NCBI GenBank assembly: GCA_019752535.1
Contig: JAIEMA010000001.1
Location: 1-63,006 of the forward strand
Reading direction: 5' to 3'
DNA: 63,006 nt
DNA from: Bacteriovoracaceae bacterium
GTDB taxonomy: Bacteria; Bdellovibrionota; Bacteriovoracia; Bacteriovoracales; Bacteriovoracaceae
This document shows positions 26,100 to 34,049 of this stretch, in pieces; within the stretch, counting starts at the first letter, position 1; every line of letters starts with the position of its first letter. The position numbers and the translations under genes are program-made. The notes under the pieces are model-generated. The model was given only the letters and a program-made list of their open reading frames with translations, had not been told where the DNA came from and did no database searches.

Positions 26100-26903
26100 G
26101 TGAAAACAAGAAATCGTGACATACCTCAAAAAATTATATGCCTGACTGAGGAGTCAGTCGAGACATTGGCGCTCTTAGGAAGGCTAGATTTAGTCGCTGG
26201 AGTCTCTATTTTTGTTAAACGCCCCGAAGAGGCTCAAAGCCTCCCTAAAGTGTCGGCCTTCACCAACTCAAAAATTGAAAAAATTGTCGAATTGAAGCCC
26301 GATTTAATACTAGGTTTCTCAGATATTCAAAAAGATATCGCTAGGGATTTAATTGGAGCAGGACAAAATGTATGGATTGCCAATCAGCGCTCCATCAGTG
26401 AGATCTTGGATTACATTCTTTTGCTTGGACGTTTAGTGGGGGAAGAGTCCAAAGCCTTGGCCCTCGTTGAAGGATTTGAGCAGAAGATTGAAGAGATAAA
26501 ATTAAGTGCAAAGAGTTTAAAATTTCGACCAAAAGTGTATTTTGAAGAATGGGATGATCCACAAATTTCTGCCATTCAGTGGGTGAGTGAGCTGATTGAG
26601 ATTTGCGGTGGAATAGATATATTTAAAGATCGCTCCCGAGGAAAACTCGCAGCGGAGAGATTTACCAAGCAAGAAGAAATTCTAGAGAGAAATCCTGATG
26701 TTATTATTGGGTGTTGGTGCGGAAAAAAAGTCAGACTGGAAAGTTTTAAAACGCGACAGGGATGGAGCTCTATTTCAGCTGTTAAAAATGATTTAATTTT
26801 TGAATTAGAGCCAGAAATTTTTCTTCAACCGGGGCCTGCCCTATTCGTGGATGGTCTTGAAATTATGCATAATTTAATAAAAGAAGTGGCCTTGAGGGCT
26901 TGA
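26100..26903 (+). CDS. BtuF-like cobalamin-binding protein without signal peptide
   Basis: A 267-residue protein of the periplasmic-binding-protein class III fold. Characteristic stretches are ICLTEESVETLALLG, the LKPDLILGFSDIQ segment, VYFEEWDDP, WVSELIEICGG and IIGCWCGKK. It starts with GTG at 26100 and has no signal peptide or lipobox, as in a known subgroup annotated as cobalamin-binding proteins. It is more likely cytoplasmic than a transport component. No transporter genes are adjacent. Confidence 0.78.
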   Translation: MKTRNRDIPQKIICLTEESVETLALLGRLDLVAGVSIFVKRPEEAQSLPKVSAFTNSKIEKIVELKPDLILGFSDIQKDIARDLIGAGQNVWIANQRSISEILDYILLLGRLVGEESKALALVEGFEQKIEEIKLSAKSLKFRPKVYFEEWDDPQISAIQWVSELIEICGGIDIFKDRSRGKLAAERFTKQEEILERNPDVIIGCWCGKKVRLESFKTRQGWSSISAVKNDLIFELEPEIFLQPGPALFVDGLEIMHNLIKEVALRA

Positions 26904-26933
26904 CGTTTTTTTATAGGGTATTATGTTGAGATT

Positions 26934-27512
26934 ATGAAAAAATTGCTTTCTTTGTGTCTCTTATTTTTGAGTCTTGAATCTCTTTCTATGACCCCGGAAG
27001 AGAGAGCCATTCGAAGGGAAGAGTTGCGCCGACAAATGCATCACAAGATGCTCAATGGCATGCTGGATGATCCTGAAAGAATTATGCATCAAATGGATAG
27101 AATGATGGATGATCTTTTAAGAGATTCACTTTCTGATATGGAAGACCTGCAGAGAGATTTCTCACAAATGAGAAGTCTGCAATTTGCACCAAGGGCTTCA
27201 GTAAGAACTGAGTGGAGTGAGGATCAGAGCGGTCGAATTTTAAAAGTGATCTCACCCAATAAAGAGACAAAGATGGATGTTCAAGTTTTGAATGGAGTTG
27301 TTTCTATTAAGACTGAGCAAAATTCCACACATTACCATAATCAGATGTCTCGCACTCAACTTGTACCAGGTGACTGTGATGGGGATAAGGTGAAGATGGA
27401 GGCAAAGGATGGAGCCCTCGTATTGCATTTTCCTTGGAAGAATAAATCGATAAAGCCCATAAAGGACGAGAGAAAACCAATTCAGTCAAATAAGCAAAAT
27501 GTAGACGTCTGA
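26934..27512 (+). CDS. Exported protein with a small-heat-shock-like (Hsp20) domain
   Basis: A 192-residue protein: signal peptide (MKKLLSLCLLFLSLESLS), a Met/Asp/Arg-rich helical stretch with repeated HQMDRMMDDLL-type segments (about 40-80), then a beta-sandwich-like region (about 90-165) with the LKVISPNKETKMDVQVLNG strand pair and KVKMEAKDGALVLHFP, resembling an alpha-crystallin domain. A periplasmic Hsp20-type chaperone would be unusual, since the family is mostly cytoplasmic. The domain call is from pattern only. Confidence 0.6.
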   Translation: MKKLLSLCLLFLSLESLSMTPEERAIRREELRRQMHHKMLNGMLDDPERIMHQMDRMMDDLLRDSLSDMEDLQRDFSQMRSLQFAPRASVRTEWSEDQSGRILKVISPNKETKMDVQVLNGVVSIKTEQNSTHYHNQMSRTQLVPGDCDGDKVKMEAKDGALVLHFPWKNKSIKPIKDERKPIQSNKQNVDV

Positions 27513-27582
27513 GTAGTATAATCCTCTAAAGTAATAGGTTAGAATAACCGATAAGAATGGCAATCCAACCTAGGAGGCCACG

Positions 27583-27732
27583 ATGAAATGGGTAACAATT
27601 CTGCTTTTGACTTTAACTTTTGTAGGCTGTGCTCATCAATTCAGAGACCGTAAGATTTCTTCTGTTGAAGAGAAAAACGAAGAGCAGTTTCAAAGACGTC
27701 TCTCGATTGATCCACGCGGAAGTCGCTACTAG
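27583..27732 (+). CDS. Mini-lipoprotein, 49 residues
   Basis: The frame from ATG 27583 to TAG 27730-27732 encodes a lipobox signal (MKWVTILLLTLTFVGC, Cys16) and a 33-residue charged tail rich in Arg/Glu. TAGGAGG lies 5 bases before the ATG. It ends exactly against the stop of rsgA on the other strand. No family is recognised. Confidence 0.75.
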   Translation: MKWVTILLLTLTFVGCAHQFRDRKISSVEEKNEEQFQRRLSIDPRGSRY

Positions 27733-28677
27733 TCAGCGATCCCAATCCTCGATCTGAGAGACCTCATCTCGGATACGTTTAAAAGATTCTAATCTAGAGT
27801 GAACCACGGCATGTCCGTGGTTTTCTTTTTCTAACGTATGAAACCAGCATCCTTTACTCGATTCTTCGTGTTGGCAGTTGCTAAATTTACATTTGACGGC
27901 GCCATCAGCAATATCTGGAAAGCAGGAGAGTAGTTCTTCTTCCGATAAATCTGTAAGTGACATGGATCTCACCCCAGGTGAATCAACGAGCGTGAAATCG
28001 CCGCATTCAACTAGTTCAGCCCAAGTGGTCGTATGCATGCCTTTGCCAACTTTCCCAAGATCTCCACTAATAAGTTCGGCTTCACCTTTTGACAGCTCAG
28101 TGATGAGACGGCTTTTTCCGACTCCTGATTGGCCAAGCAAGATCGCTGTATTATTTTTTAAAATCGTATGAAGCTCGTTAAACCCTTTATCTAAAATCTT
28201 TGGTTTCCAATTGGGGTTTTCTGCGCAGACTTCAAAACATTTTACTCCAAGTGAGCCTAAGCGTTCGACCTCGAAGGCGAGATCAAACTCATTTTCATAA
28301 AGATCCATTTTATTGAAAACGAGTAGAGCAGGAAGACCCCATTGCACTGATCTCACGAGATAGCGATCAACAAGTCCCCTCTTGTAGGTGGGCTGACCGG
28401 CACTGACGACTATGAGGACAGCATCTACATTGGCCGCAATAATTTTCTTGGTGTGTTCGCGAGGAATGTTTCGAAAGATTTCTGACGTTCTGGGCTCAAC
28501 ACTTGTGATTGTCCATTGCGTTTCACCATCTGGTGTCAGCTCAACGCGATCACCAACTACGAGGTGATCGTGTTTTAAAAGCTTGGCCAGAGCGGTTGCA
28601 GAAATAATGTCGCCACGTTCCGTGAGACAGTCAAAGATGCGTTTATTAGAGCTGAAAATGCGTGCTTTTAATAACAT
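27733..28677 (-). CDS. rsgA: Ribosome small-subunit biogenesis GTPase RsgA
   Basis: A 314-residue circularly permuted GTPase: an OB-fold N terminus, then G4 (NKMDLYE) before G1 (LGQSGVGKSRLI) and G3 (DSPG), and a C-terminal zinc-binding knuckle (CKFSNCQH then a later Cys). It checks late 30S assembly. The frame allows a start at 28695 too; I prefer 28677 because MLLKARIF matches the usual short N terminus. Confidence 0.93.
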   Translation of the reverse strand: MLLKARIFSSNKRIFDCLTERGDIISATALAKLLKHDHLVVGDRVELTPDGETQWTITSVEPRTSEIFRNIPREHTKKIIAANVDAVLIVVSAGQPTYKRGLVDRYLVRSVQWGLPALLVFNKMDLYENEFDLAFEVERLGSLGVKCFEVCAENPNWKPKILDKGFNELHTILKNNTAILLGQSGVGKSRLITELSKGEAELISGDLGKVGKGMHTTTWAELVECGDFTLVDSPGVRSMSLTDLSEEELLSCFPDIADGAVKCKFSNCQHEESSKGCWFHTLEKENHGHAVVHSRLESFKRIRDEVSQIEDWDR

Positions 28678-28707
28678 GTGAGAGTGTTTTAGCACGTGTA
28701 ATTGAGT

Positions 28708-28735
28708 TTGACATTTAGTCTGTGAAAACGATAAC
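28708..28735 (+). promoter_or_regulatory. Sigma-70-type promoter of tRNA-Arg
   Basis: TTGACA (28708-28713), a 16-base spacer and GATAAC (28730-28735) lie just ahead of the tRNA, putting the transcript start about 15 bases before its 5' end. The spacer is one base short of the optimum. Confidence 0.5.
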
Positions 28736-28756
28736 TTATGAGAATTCCTAGGTTAG

Positions 28757-28833
28757 GCACCCATAGCTCAGCTGGATAGAGCAACCGCTTTCTAAGCGGT
28801 CGGTCAGAGGTTCGAATCCTCTTGGGTGCGCCA
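28757..28833 (+). tRNA. tRNA-Arg(TCT)
   Basis: A 77-base tRNA with encoded CCA. Acceptor stem GCACCCA/TGGGTGC with discriminator G; anticodon stem ACCGC/GCGGT around TTTCTAA, giving anticodon TCT; T arm AGAGG-TTCGAAT-CCTCT. It reads AGA and AGG codons. A terminator follows at once, and after that comes an element with pieces of this tRNA's 3' half. Confidence 0.95.
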
Positions 28834-28846
28834 CTTAAAATAAAAC

Positions 28847-28874
28847 GCCACCCATAAGGGTGGCTTTTTATTTT
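28847..28874 (+). terminator. Rho-independent terminator of tRNA-Arg
   Basis: A 7-bp stem GCCACCC/GGGTGGC with an ATAA loop (28847-28864), followed by TTTTTATTTT. Good stem and T-tract, 13 bases after the tRNA end. Confidence 0.85.
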
Positions 28875-28880
28875 CAAGAC

Positions 28881-29016
28881 ATGTCAGAGGATGAAGAATC
28901 TCGAAGAGGTTCGACAAAAATAGCAGGAGGCTATTTTTGGGAACCGAGCGTAAGCGAGGGAGTGCGAAGCACCTGAGGGCAGTGGCCCGAAGTCTATCCT
29001 CTTGGGTGCGCCACTT
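28881..29016 (+). repeat. Element with a split copy of the tRNA-Arg 3' half around a structured insert
   Basis: The last 18 bases of tRNA-Arg plus three flanking bases (28816-28836) recur exactly at 28996-29016, 180 bases downstream. The preceding T-arm strand AGAGGTTCGA (28806-28815) recurs at 28905-28914. In the tRNA these two blocks are adjacent; here 81 bases (28915-28995) separate them, after T-loop base A58. The region can fold: GAATCTC-GAA-GAGGTTC (28896-28912), a 9-bp stem AAAAATAGC/GCTATTTTT (28916-28938), and small hairpins GTGC-GAA-GCAC and GGGC-AGTG-GCCC. A 31-codon frame from 28881 has no ribosome binding site. The rest of the gap between tRNA-Arg and 29116 shows nothing else. 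Confidence 0.7.
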
Positions 29017-29115
29017 CTAAAAAGCTAAGCTCAATCATCTTTTTGTCTGATGGCCGCAATTCGCATTATTTAAAGAGAGACTTAAATTAACTCTATACCT
29101 AACCAAGGAGTTTTT

Positions 29116-29481
29116 ATGTCTAACTATTCAATCTGGCTCGATCATCAGCACGCCTATATTTATAAGTTTGATCTCGAGGGAATGGAAGAGATGACCTTCA
29201 AGTCAGATTCATACGGCGGAAGTAATGAGAATCATCAAGCCGATGAAAAGTTCTTCCATAAACTTGCTGGAAAGCTTGAGAATGCTGACGAAGTCGCTAT
29301 CTTCGGTCCAGGAGTAGCCAAGGATCAGTTTAAACATCATTGTGAAAATCATCATCATGCCAAACTTGCGAAAGCGATTGTTGGTGTCAAATCGATGATG
29401 GCCCATCCCACTAAAGCGATGATCATCAAAGAGTCTCATGACTTTTTTAAGAATTTGCACATGTGGACAAAGAATTACTAA
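29116..29481 (+). CDS. Small His-rich protein, possible eRF1-domain-like family
   Basis: A 121-residue cytoplasmic protein. It begins SIWLDHQHAYIYKFD and has the segments EVAIFGPGVAKDQFKHHCEN and KAIVGVKSMMAHPTKAMII. The pattern of an IWLDH opening, a GPG-A-K-F helix and a late HPT motif resembles small bacterial proteins annotated as translational-machinery or eRF1-like C-terminal domains; this is from memory of the pattern, not an alignment. A good AAGGAG precedes the ATG, and a strong terminator follows. Confidence 0.7.
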   Translation: MSNYSIWLDHQHAYIYKFDLEGMEEMTFKSDSYGGSNENHQADEKFFHKLAGKLENADEVAIFGPGVAKDQFKHHCENHHHAKLAKAIVGVKSMMAHPTKAMIIKESHDFFKNLHMWTKNY

Positions 29482-29492
29482 TTCTATTGAGA

Positions 29493-29520
29493 GGAGCTAC
29501 TTATTGAGTAGCTCCTTTCT
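29493..29520. terminator. Bidirectional terminator
   Basis: An 8-bp stem GGAGCTAC/GTAGCTCC with a 7-base loop (29493-29515), followed on the plus strand by TTTCTTTTT. The stop codon of the minus-strand gene (29497) lies inside the stem, so it serves both convergent genes. Confidence 0.8.
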
Positions 29521-30030
29521 TTTTATTTTGTACGTTGCCGCATCGACTTCTCTGAATCGCTCTTTAAGAATATAAAGAAGTTTACCCTTCTTTGAGTACA
29601 TTCTCTTTTCCGTTCTCATTTCATCAGATTCAAACTGCCCAAATCCTTTAATATAAGATCCATTTTTTAATTGAATGTCATACGTCCATTCTTCCCAACT
29701 CCAGGGAGTGCCTTGAAATTGAACGAAACCCATAAACGTTTTTCCATGGTCTTGGACTTTAAATTTACCGTTCTCATCAATTTGAGTGAAGTTCGTTGTG
29801 ATCTCTTTGGCTTTACCGATTTCTTTTGTGGGTTGAACAACCTCTTCCATAATCTGTTTTGCATCGGGATCCACTGTCCGTCTGACGATAGAGAGAATTT
29901 TACCCATTGGTTTCGTGGCTTTTGGCTTATAGACCAGCACTTCACCCGTAAAATGCTCTACAAAAGCAGGATGCTTCCCAGTGAGTGCATGAGTGCATGA
30001 AAATAAGAAAAGAAAAACGAACCACTTCAT
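29497..30030 (-). CDS. Probable lipoprotein, DUF3833-like
   Basis: A 177-residue protein with a short signal ending FLFSC, a plausible lipobox with Cys12. The mature part begins with an EHFTGEVLVYKPKAT strand and continues with repeated beta segments (GKTFMGFVQFQGTPWSWEEWTYDI). The strand pattern brings DUF3833 to mind, but I hold that loosely. Its start overlaps the stop of the next gene by four bases, so the two are coupled. Confidence 0.6.
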   Translation of the reverse strand: MKWFVFLFLFSCTHALTGKHPAFVEHFTGEVLVYKPKATKPMGKILSIVRRTVDPDAKQIMEEVVQPTKEIGKAKEITTNFTQIDENGKFKVQDHGKTFMGFVQFQGTPWSWEEWTYDIQLKNGSYIKGFGQFESDEMRTEKRMYSKKGKLLYILKERFREVDAATYKIKRKELLNK

Positions 30031-30776
30031 TTTTGAGAATCTCGATAAATTTCGGCGACTGGATAGTCTCCACCAAGTTCTTCAAGGGAGAGATAGAGGG
30101 TTACGAGCATGACCCCTAAAAGAAGAAAGTCAGTGGTGAGTTTTACTTTTTTCTCGAGCAAAAAACTAAAAACACTTTGAAAAGATTTTTGGAACTCATC
30201 GAGCTTAAACTTCATTGGGGCATCTAACGCTTGGCCGAAGTGAGCTTTAAAAAGGGAAGCCATCTTTTCTTTATCTTCTTCGCTCCAGGATTCTTGCACA
30301 AGTCCAGAGAGTACAAGACCTCTTTTGAAGAGTTCATTATCTTGAAAATAAAATCCGTTATAAAGCTCTCTAATTCCCTCTACAAAACCATCTGTAAATT
30401 GCGCCCAAAGACTTGTGGGATTCCAGCCATATCCTTTTTCGGAGACACTGAAACCGCTTAAGCGAAGATCAAGAAACATAGGGCCAGTTTGTGTGATTTG
30501 TTTGAAATAGAGTGAAAGAATTTTTTCACCTAACATCTTTCTCGCTTCAGGAGTTTGGGGGAGCTTGGGGGAGGCTAGAGAGAAAGTCATTTGGTCAGGA
30601 AGCACAGGGGCAAGCGTGCGGCGCGCCTCGTCACTACCTTCCTTGGTGAGCAATCTTTTAGACAATTGGGTCGCATCTTTGCTGAGCGCACTCCAAGAGA
30701 CCACATCAAAGAGTATGGTTGGTACATGTCTAAGCAATTCTTTGAGAGCTCCTGGGAGCCATGACATAAAAGACAT
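30027..30776 (-). CDS. Uncharacterised protein with a C-terminal membrane segment
   Basis: A 249-residue protein, mostly helical, with one hydrophobic segment near the C terminus (LTTDFLLLGVMLVTLYLSL). There is no signal peptide. Tail-anchoring to the inner membrane is the simplest reading. ATGA overlap with the downstream lipoprotein gene suggests the pair act together at the envelope. No family is recognised. Confidence 0.6.
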   Translation of the reverse strand: MSFMSWLPGALKELLRHVPTILFDVVSWSALSKDATQLSKRLLTKEGSDEARRTLAPVLPDQMTFSLASPKLPQTPEARKMLGEKILSLYFKQITQTGPMFLDLRLSGFSVSEKGYGWNPTSLWAQFTDGFVEGIRELYNGFYFQDNELFKRGLVLSGLVQESWSEEDKEKMASLFKAHFGQALDAPMKFKLDEFQKSFQSVFSFLLEKKVKLTTDFLLLGVMLVTLYLSLEELGGDYPVAEIYRDSQK

Positions 30777-30815
30777 GCGATTATTATCTGCCGGAAGTCA
30801 TAACAAGGAAAGTAA

Positions 30816-32192
30816 ATGTCCCGTGTCTTTATAGCTGGAGCCTCAGGATTTATTGGCCAAGCCCTTATTCAAAAGCTGCAGGAAGATGAAAGTCTCTCTC
30901 TCGTGGCCATGTCTCGCCAAAAGATAGCTTCCAAGCATGAGCGCCTCATTTGGAAGCAAGGTGATCTCTTTTCATTGAAGGATATTGCAGAAGCTCTTGA
31001 GGGCTGTGATCAGGCCATTTATCTTGTTCACTCAATGTTGCCTTCGGCTTCATTAGTGCAAGGAACTTTCTATGATCTTGATCTCATTTTGGCCGATAAT
31101 TTTGCCCGCGCATGTAAATTAAAAAAGATCTCGCATGTCGTTTATCTCGGGGGCCTCATGCCCGAGGATCAGTCACAGATGTCTTGGCATTTGAAAAGTC
31201 GCTTAGAAGTGGAGCATTGCTTAGAAGGGTGCGCTCCTAAAATTACAATTTTGAGGGCTGGCATGGTCATAGGCCGTGGTGGCTCATCATTTGCTATTCT
31301 GAGACGCCTGATCCAGAGACTTCCAGTTATGCTTTGCCCGAGCTGGACATTAACAAAGGCACAGCCAATTGATCTTGAAGATCTTCTTTCAGTTATAAAA
31401 TGCTGCATGAAAGATGAGTCAGTGAAGGGGAATATATGGGATGTCGGTGGACCAGAGGTGATGACTTATCAGAAAATGATGAGTCTTATGGCCCGCTCTC
31501 TCAGTAAATCTCCGCGCATGATTTCTGTCGGAACATTTAGTTTAAACATGTCTCGCTTCTGGGTGACCTTAGTCACTGGGGCTCCAAGAGCCTTGGTTTA
31601 TCCACTGGTTTTGAGTTTGCGATATGCAATGTTGGTGAACCAAAAAAGAAGATTTCCAAGAACTGAGTTAATGCAAACGACATTTAATCAGTCTCTTGAG
31701 CATTGGGGAAAATTATCTGAAGGGGATGTACACGCCTTTCACACGCCGATTGTTCTTCGAGCTCCTAAGCATGTTCGCTCTGTTCAACGCTTGATTCTTC
31801 CAAAAAATAAAGACGCTCTTTGGGTCGCCGAGGAATATTTTAAATGGTTGCCTCAGTTTTTTAACTTCGTCATTCGCATACGAATCGAAAATCAATTGTG
31901 TCGGTTTTATTTGATTCATCCCAAGATAACGTTGTTGTTACTTGAGAAATCAATTGAGCGAAGTTCTTCTGACAGACAGTTGCTCTACATCAAAGGTGGC
32001 CTGTTAGCTGCCGAGCAAGGCAGAGGGAGATTAGAGTTTCGCGAAGTGTTGGATAAAAAGTTTGTCATTGCTGCGATCCATGATTTCAGACCAGCACTGC
32101 CCTGGATTATTTACAAGTGGACGCAGGCAGTGGTTCACTTATTCGTGATGAATGCCTTTGGGAGACATCTCAAGGAAGTAAAAGGTTCTTAA
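30816..32192 (+). CDS. NAD(P)-binding SDR/YbjT-like protein with an extra C-terminal domain
   Basis: A 458-residue protein. The N-terminal Rossmann domain has GASGFIGQALIQKL and the LVHSMLPSASLVQG and YLGGLM segments of atypical SDR (NmrA/YbjT) proteins. After about residue 300 comes a second domain (starting near WVAEEYFKWLPQFF) that resembles DUF2867, usually fused to such proteins. Substrate unknown. The next gene, one base on, encodes a shorter paralogue. Confidence 0.8.
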   Translation: MSRVFIAGASGFIGQALIQKLQEDESLSLVAMSRQKIASKHERLIWKQGDLFSLKDIAEALEGCDQAIYLVHSMLPSASLVQGTFYDLDLILADNFARACKLKKISHVVYLGGLMPEDQSQMSWHLKSRLEVEHCLEGCAPKITILRAGMVIGRGGSSFAILRRLIQRLPVMLCPSWTLTKAQPIDLEDLLSVIKCCMKDESVKGNIWDVGGPEVMTYQKMMSLMARSLSKSPRMISVGTFSLNMSRFWVTLVTGAPRALVYPLVLSLRYAMLVNQKRRFPRTELMQTTFNQSLEHWGKLSEGDVHAFHTPIVLRAPKHVRSVQRLILPKNKDALWVAEEYFKWLPQFFNFVIRIRIENQLCRFYLIHPKITLLLLEKSIERSSSDRQLLYIKGGLLAAEQGRGRLEFREVLDKKFVIAAIHDFRPALPWIIYKWTQAVVHLFVMNAFGRHLKEVKGS

Positions 32193-32193
32193 T

Positions 32194-33252
32194 ATGAAAA
32201 TTGCCATTTTCGGCGCTACAGGTTTTGTGGGAACTGCGCTCACTTTAAAACTCCTCGATCTGGATCACCATATTGTGGCCCTCTCGCGCAGCCCCCAGGA
32301 CTGGCCAATTCAACATAAAAATCTACAAGTCATTGAAGGTGATATCTCTGATATTCATGCAATCGAAAAAGTTCTTAAAGGCGTTGAGTGTGCTTATTAC
32401 TTGGTTCATGGTCTAGCTGAGAATGATGAAGATTTTGAGTATGTAGAAGTCAACGGAGCCACTCAGTTCGTTCATGCCGCGATTAAAACGAAAATGAGAA
32501 AAGTGATTTATCTCGGAGGCCTGGGCCCCGATTCAGATCTCTCTCCTCATTTAAGAAGTCGCCAACTCGTGGGTGAAATATTAGGTTTAATCCCTGGCGC
32601 TTGCCTGGAATTTAGGGCTTCAATTGTTCTTGGTGCTAATTCAACCAGTTTTGAAATGATTAAAGCGCTTGCTCAACGTCTGCCAGTTCGTCCTTATGCT
32701 CCCTGGCTTGATACTCAATGCCAACCGATTGGTGTTGAGGATTTGATGAGTTATCTTGTCTCCGCTCTTGATGTTCAGTTGGTTGGTCATAATGTCATTG
32801 AAATTGGGGCTCCTGATGTTCATGCCTATGGAGAGCTGTTAGATATCGTTGCAAAAATTGATGGAATCACCAGGCCTAAATTCCTGCTCCCCACAATGGA
32901 TCAAAGATTATTTTATCCATTAATTGATTTAGTGTTGCCAGAATTTGCGGATGTCGGAAAAAAACTTTTTATCTCGCTCTCCCATCCGACAGTCGTGACA
33001 GATAATAAAGCGGAAGAAGTTTTTCCTGAAATAAAACCTAAATCCACTCTAGAAGCTATGGAAGTTGCGATGAAGGAGTCATCGACTACTTATCCTGCCG
33101 TTTGGGAAGGGGATTTTTGGAAAGAAGTCAAAGATCACACCGTGCTCTCGACACGTCAGGGACAGCAATTATTATTAGAGAAACTCAAGATGTTCACTCT
33201 TCCTTATCAAGAGAAATTACTAAGTAAGCTTCCTAAAAGGAAAAAGAAGTGA
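32194..33252 (+). CDS. NAD(P)-binding SDR/YbjT-like protein (single domain paralogue)
   Basis: A 352-residue atypical SDR. FGATGFVGTALTLKL is the dinucleotide-binding loop; AYYLVHGLAENDEDFE and VIYLGGLGPDSDLSPHLRSR follow. The same landmarks in the same order occur in the preceding gene, so the two probably arose by tandem duplication, this one without the DUF2867-like tail. Four-base overlap with murI. Confidence 0.8.
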   Translation: MKIAIFGATGFVGTALTLKLLDLDHHIVALSRSPQDWPIQHKNLQVIEGDISDIHAIEKVLKGVECAYYLVHGLAENDEDFEYVEVNGATQFVHAAIKTKMRKVIYLGGLGPDSDLSPHLRSRQLVGEILGLIPGACLEFRASIVLGANSTSFEMIKALAQRLPVRPYAPWLDTQCQPIGVEDLMSYLVSALDVQLVGHNVIEIGAPDVHAYGELLDIVAKIDGITRPKFLLPTMDQRLFYPLIDLVLPEFADVGKKLFISLSHPTVVTDNKAEEVFPEIKPKSTLEAMEVAMKESSTTYPAVWEGDFWKEVKDHTVLSTRQGQQLLLEKLKMFTLPYQEKLLSKLPKRKKK

Positions 33253-34049
33253 GTGATCCAAGAGCGATAGGCATATTTGATTCTGGTCTTGGCGGTTTAA
33301 CTGTCTTGAAAACTCTTGCCTCTGAATTTCCACAGGAGTCGTTTCTCTATTTAGGAGACGTTGCGCGACTTCCCTATGGAAACAAGTCACCAGAGACCAT
33401 TCGAAAGTATGGCGAACAGATTTTGCGCTTCTTAGTTCAAAGAAATGTGAAGATGCTTATTATCGCCTGCAATACTGCTTCCACTGTTTTTCTCGATGAG
33501 AATCAATTTAGCGGGCTTCCTTTGTTTAACGTGATCCCTCCGGGATCTTCTGCGGCCATCGAGAGTACAAAAAATAAGAAAATTGGAGTCATTGCGACTT
33601 CAACAACGGTGAAGGGGCACGCTTACAAAAAAACACTTGAGAAAATGGATTCTCGTGTTGAAGTTCTAGAAGTGGCCTGCCCACTTTTTGTCCCGCTAGC
33701 AGAAGAGGGGATGGTGAATGATGAAGTCACTCAATTGATGGTTAATCGTTATTTAAAAAATTTGATTGCTGAAAAAATTGATACACTGGTTCTCGGTTGC
33801 ACTCACTATCCCATTCTTAAAGATGACATTGCAAAAGTGACTGGCCCCGGAATTGAGCTGATTGAATCGGGAAAGGTATTGGCCAAGATTATAAAGTCAC
33901 ATTTTGAAGCGACAAAAACTGGCGCTCCTCAAAATAATACGGCCCAAATTAATATCTGTGCTACGGATGTCACTGTCCAGTTTGAAGAGTTTGCAAAGAA
34001 AATGATGGAGCCAAGAAAAGTGGGAGAACTCGAGAGAGTTGTTGTTTAA
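33249..34049 (+). CDS. murI: Glutamate racemase
   Basis: A 266-residue enzyme that makes D-glutamate for peptidoglycan. It has the IGIFDSGLGGLTVLK opening, the first catalytic Cys in IIACNTASTV and the second in LGCTHYPIL. GTG start overlapping the preceding SDR gene by four bases; its end overlaps the converging NlpC/P60 gene by four bases. Confidence 0.95.
   Translation: MSDPRAIGIFDSGLGGLTVLKTLASEFPQESFLYLGDVARLPYGNKSPETIRKYGEQILRFLVQRNVKMLIIACNTASTVFLDENQFSGLPLFNVIPPGSSAAIESTKNKKIGVIATSTTVKGHAYKKTLEKMDSRVEVLEVACPLFVPLAEEGMVNDEVTQLMVNRYLKNLIAEKIDTLVLGCTHYPILKDDIAKVTGPGIELIESGKVLAKIIKSHFEATKTGAPQNNTAQINICATDVTVQFEEFAKKMMEPRKVGELERVVV

Noticed and set aside
28881-28976. A 31-codon frame inside the tRNA-Arg downstream element
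   Set aside because: No ribosome binding site and the region is better explained as structured repeat; the E. coli tyrT repeat also has a small frame, so it is worth a look but not called.
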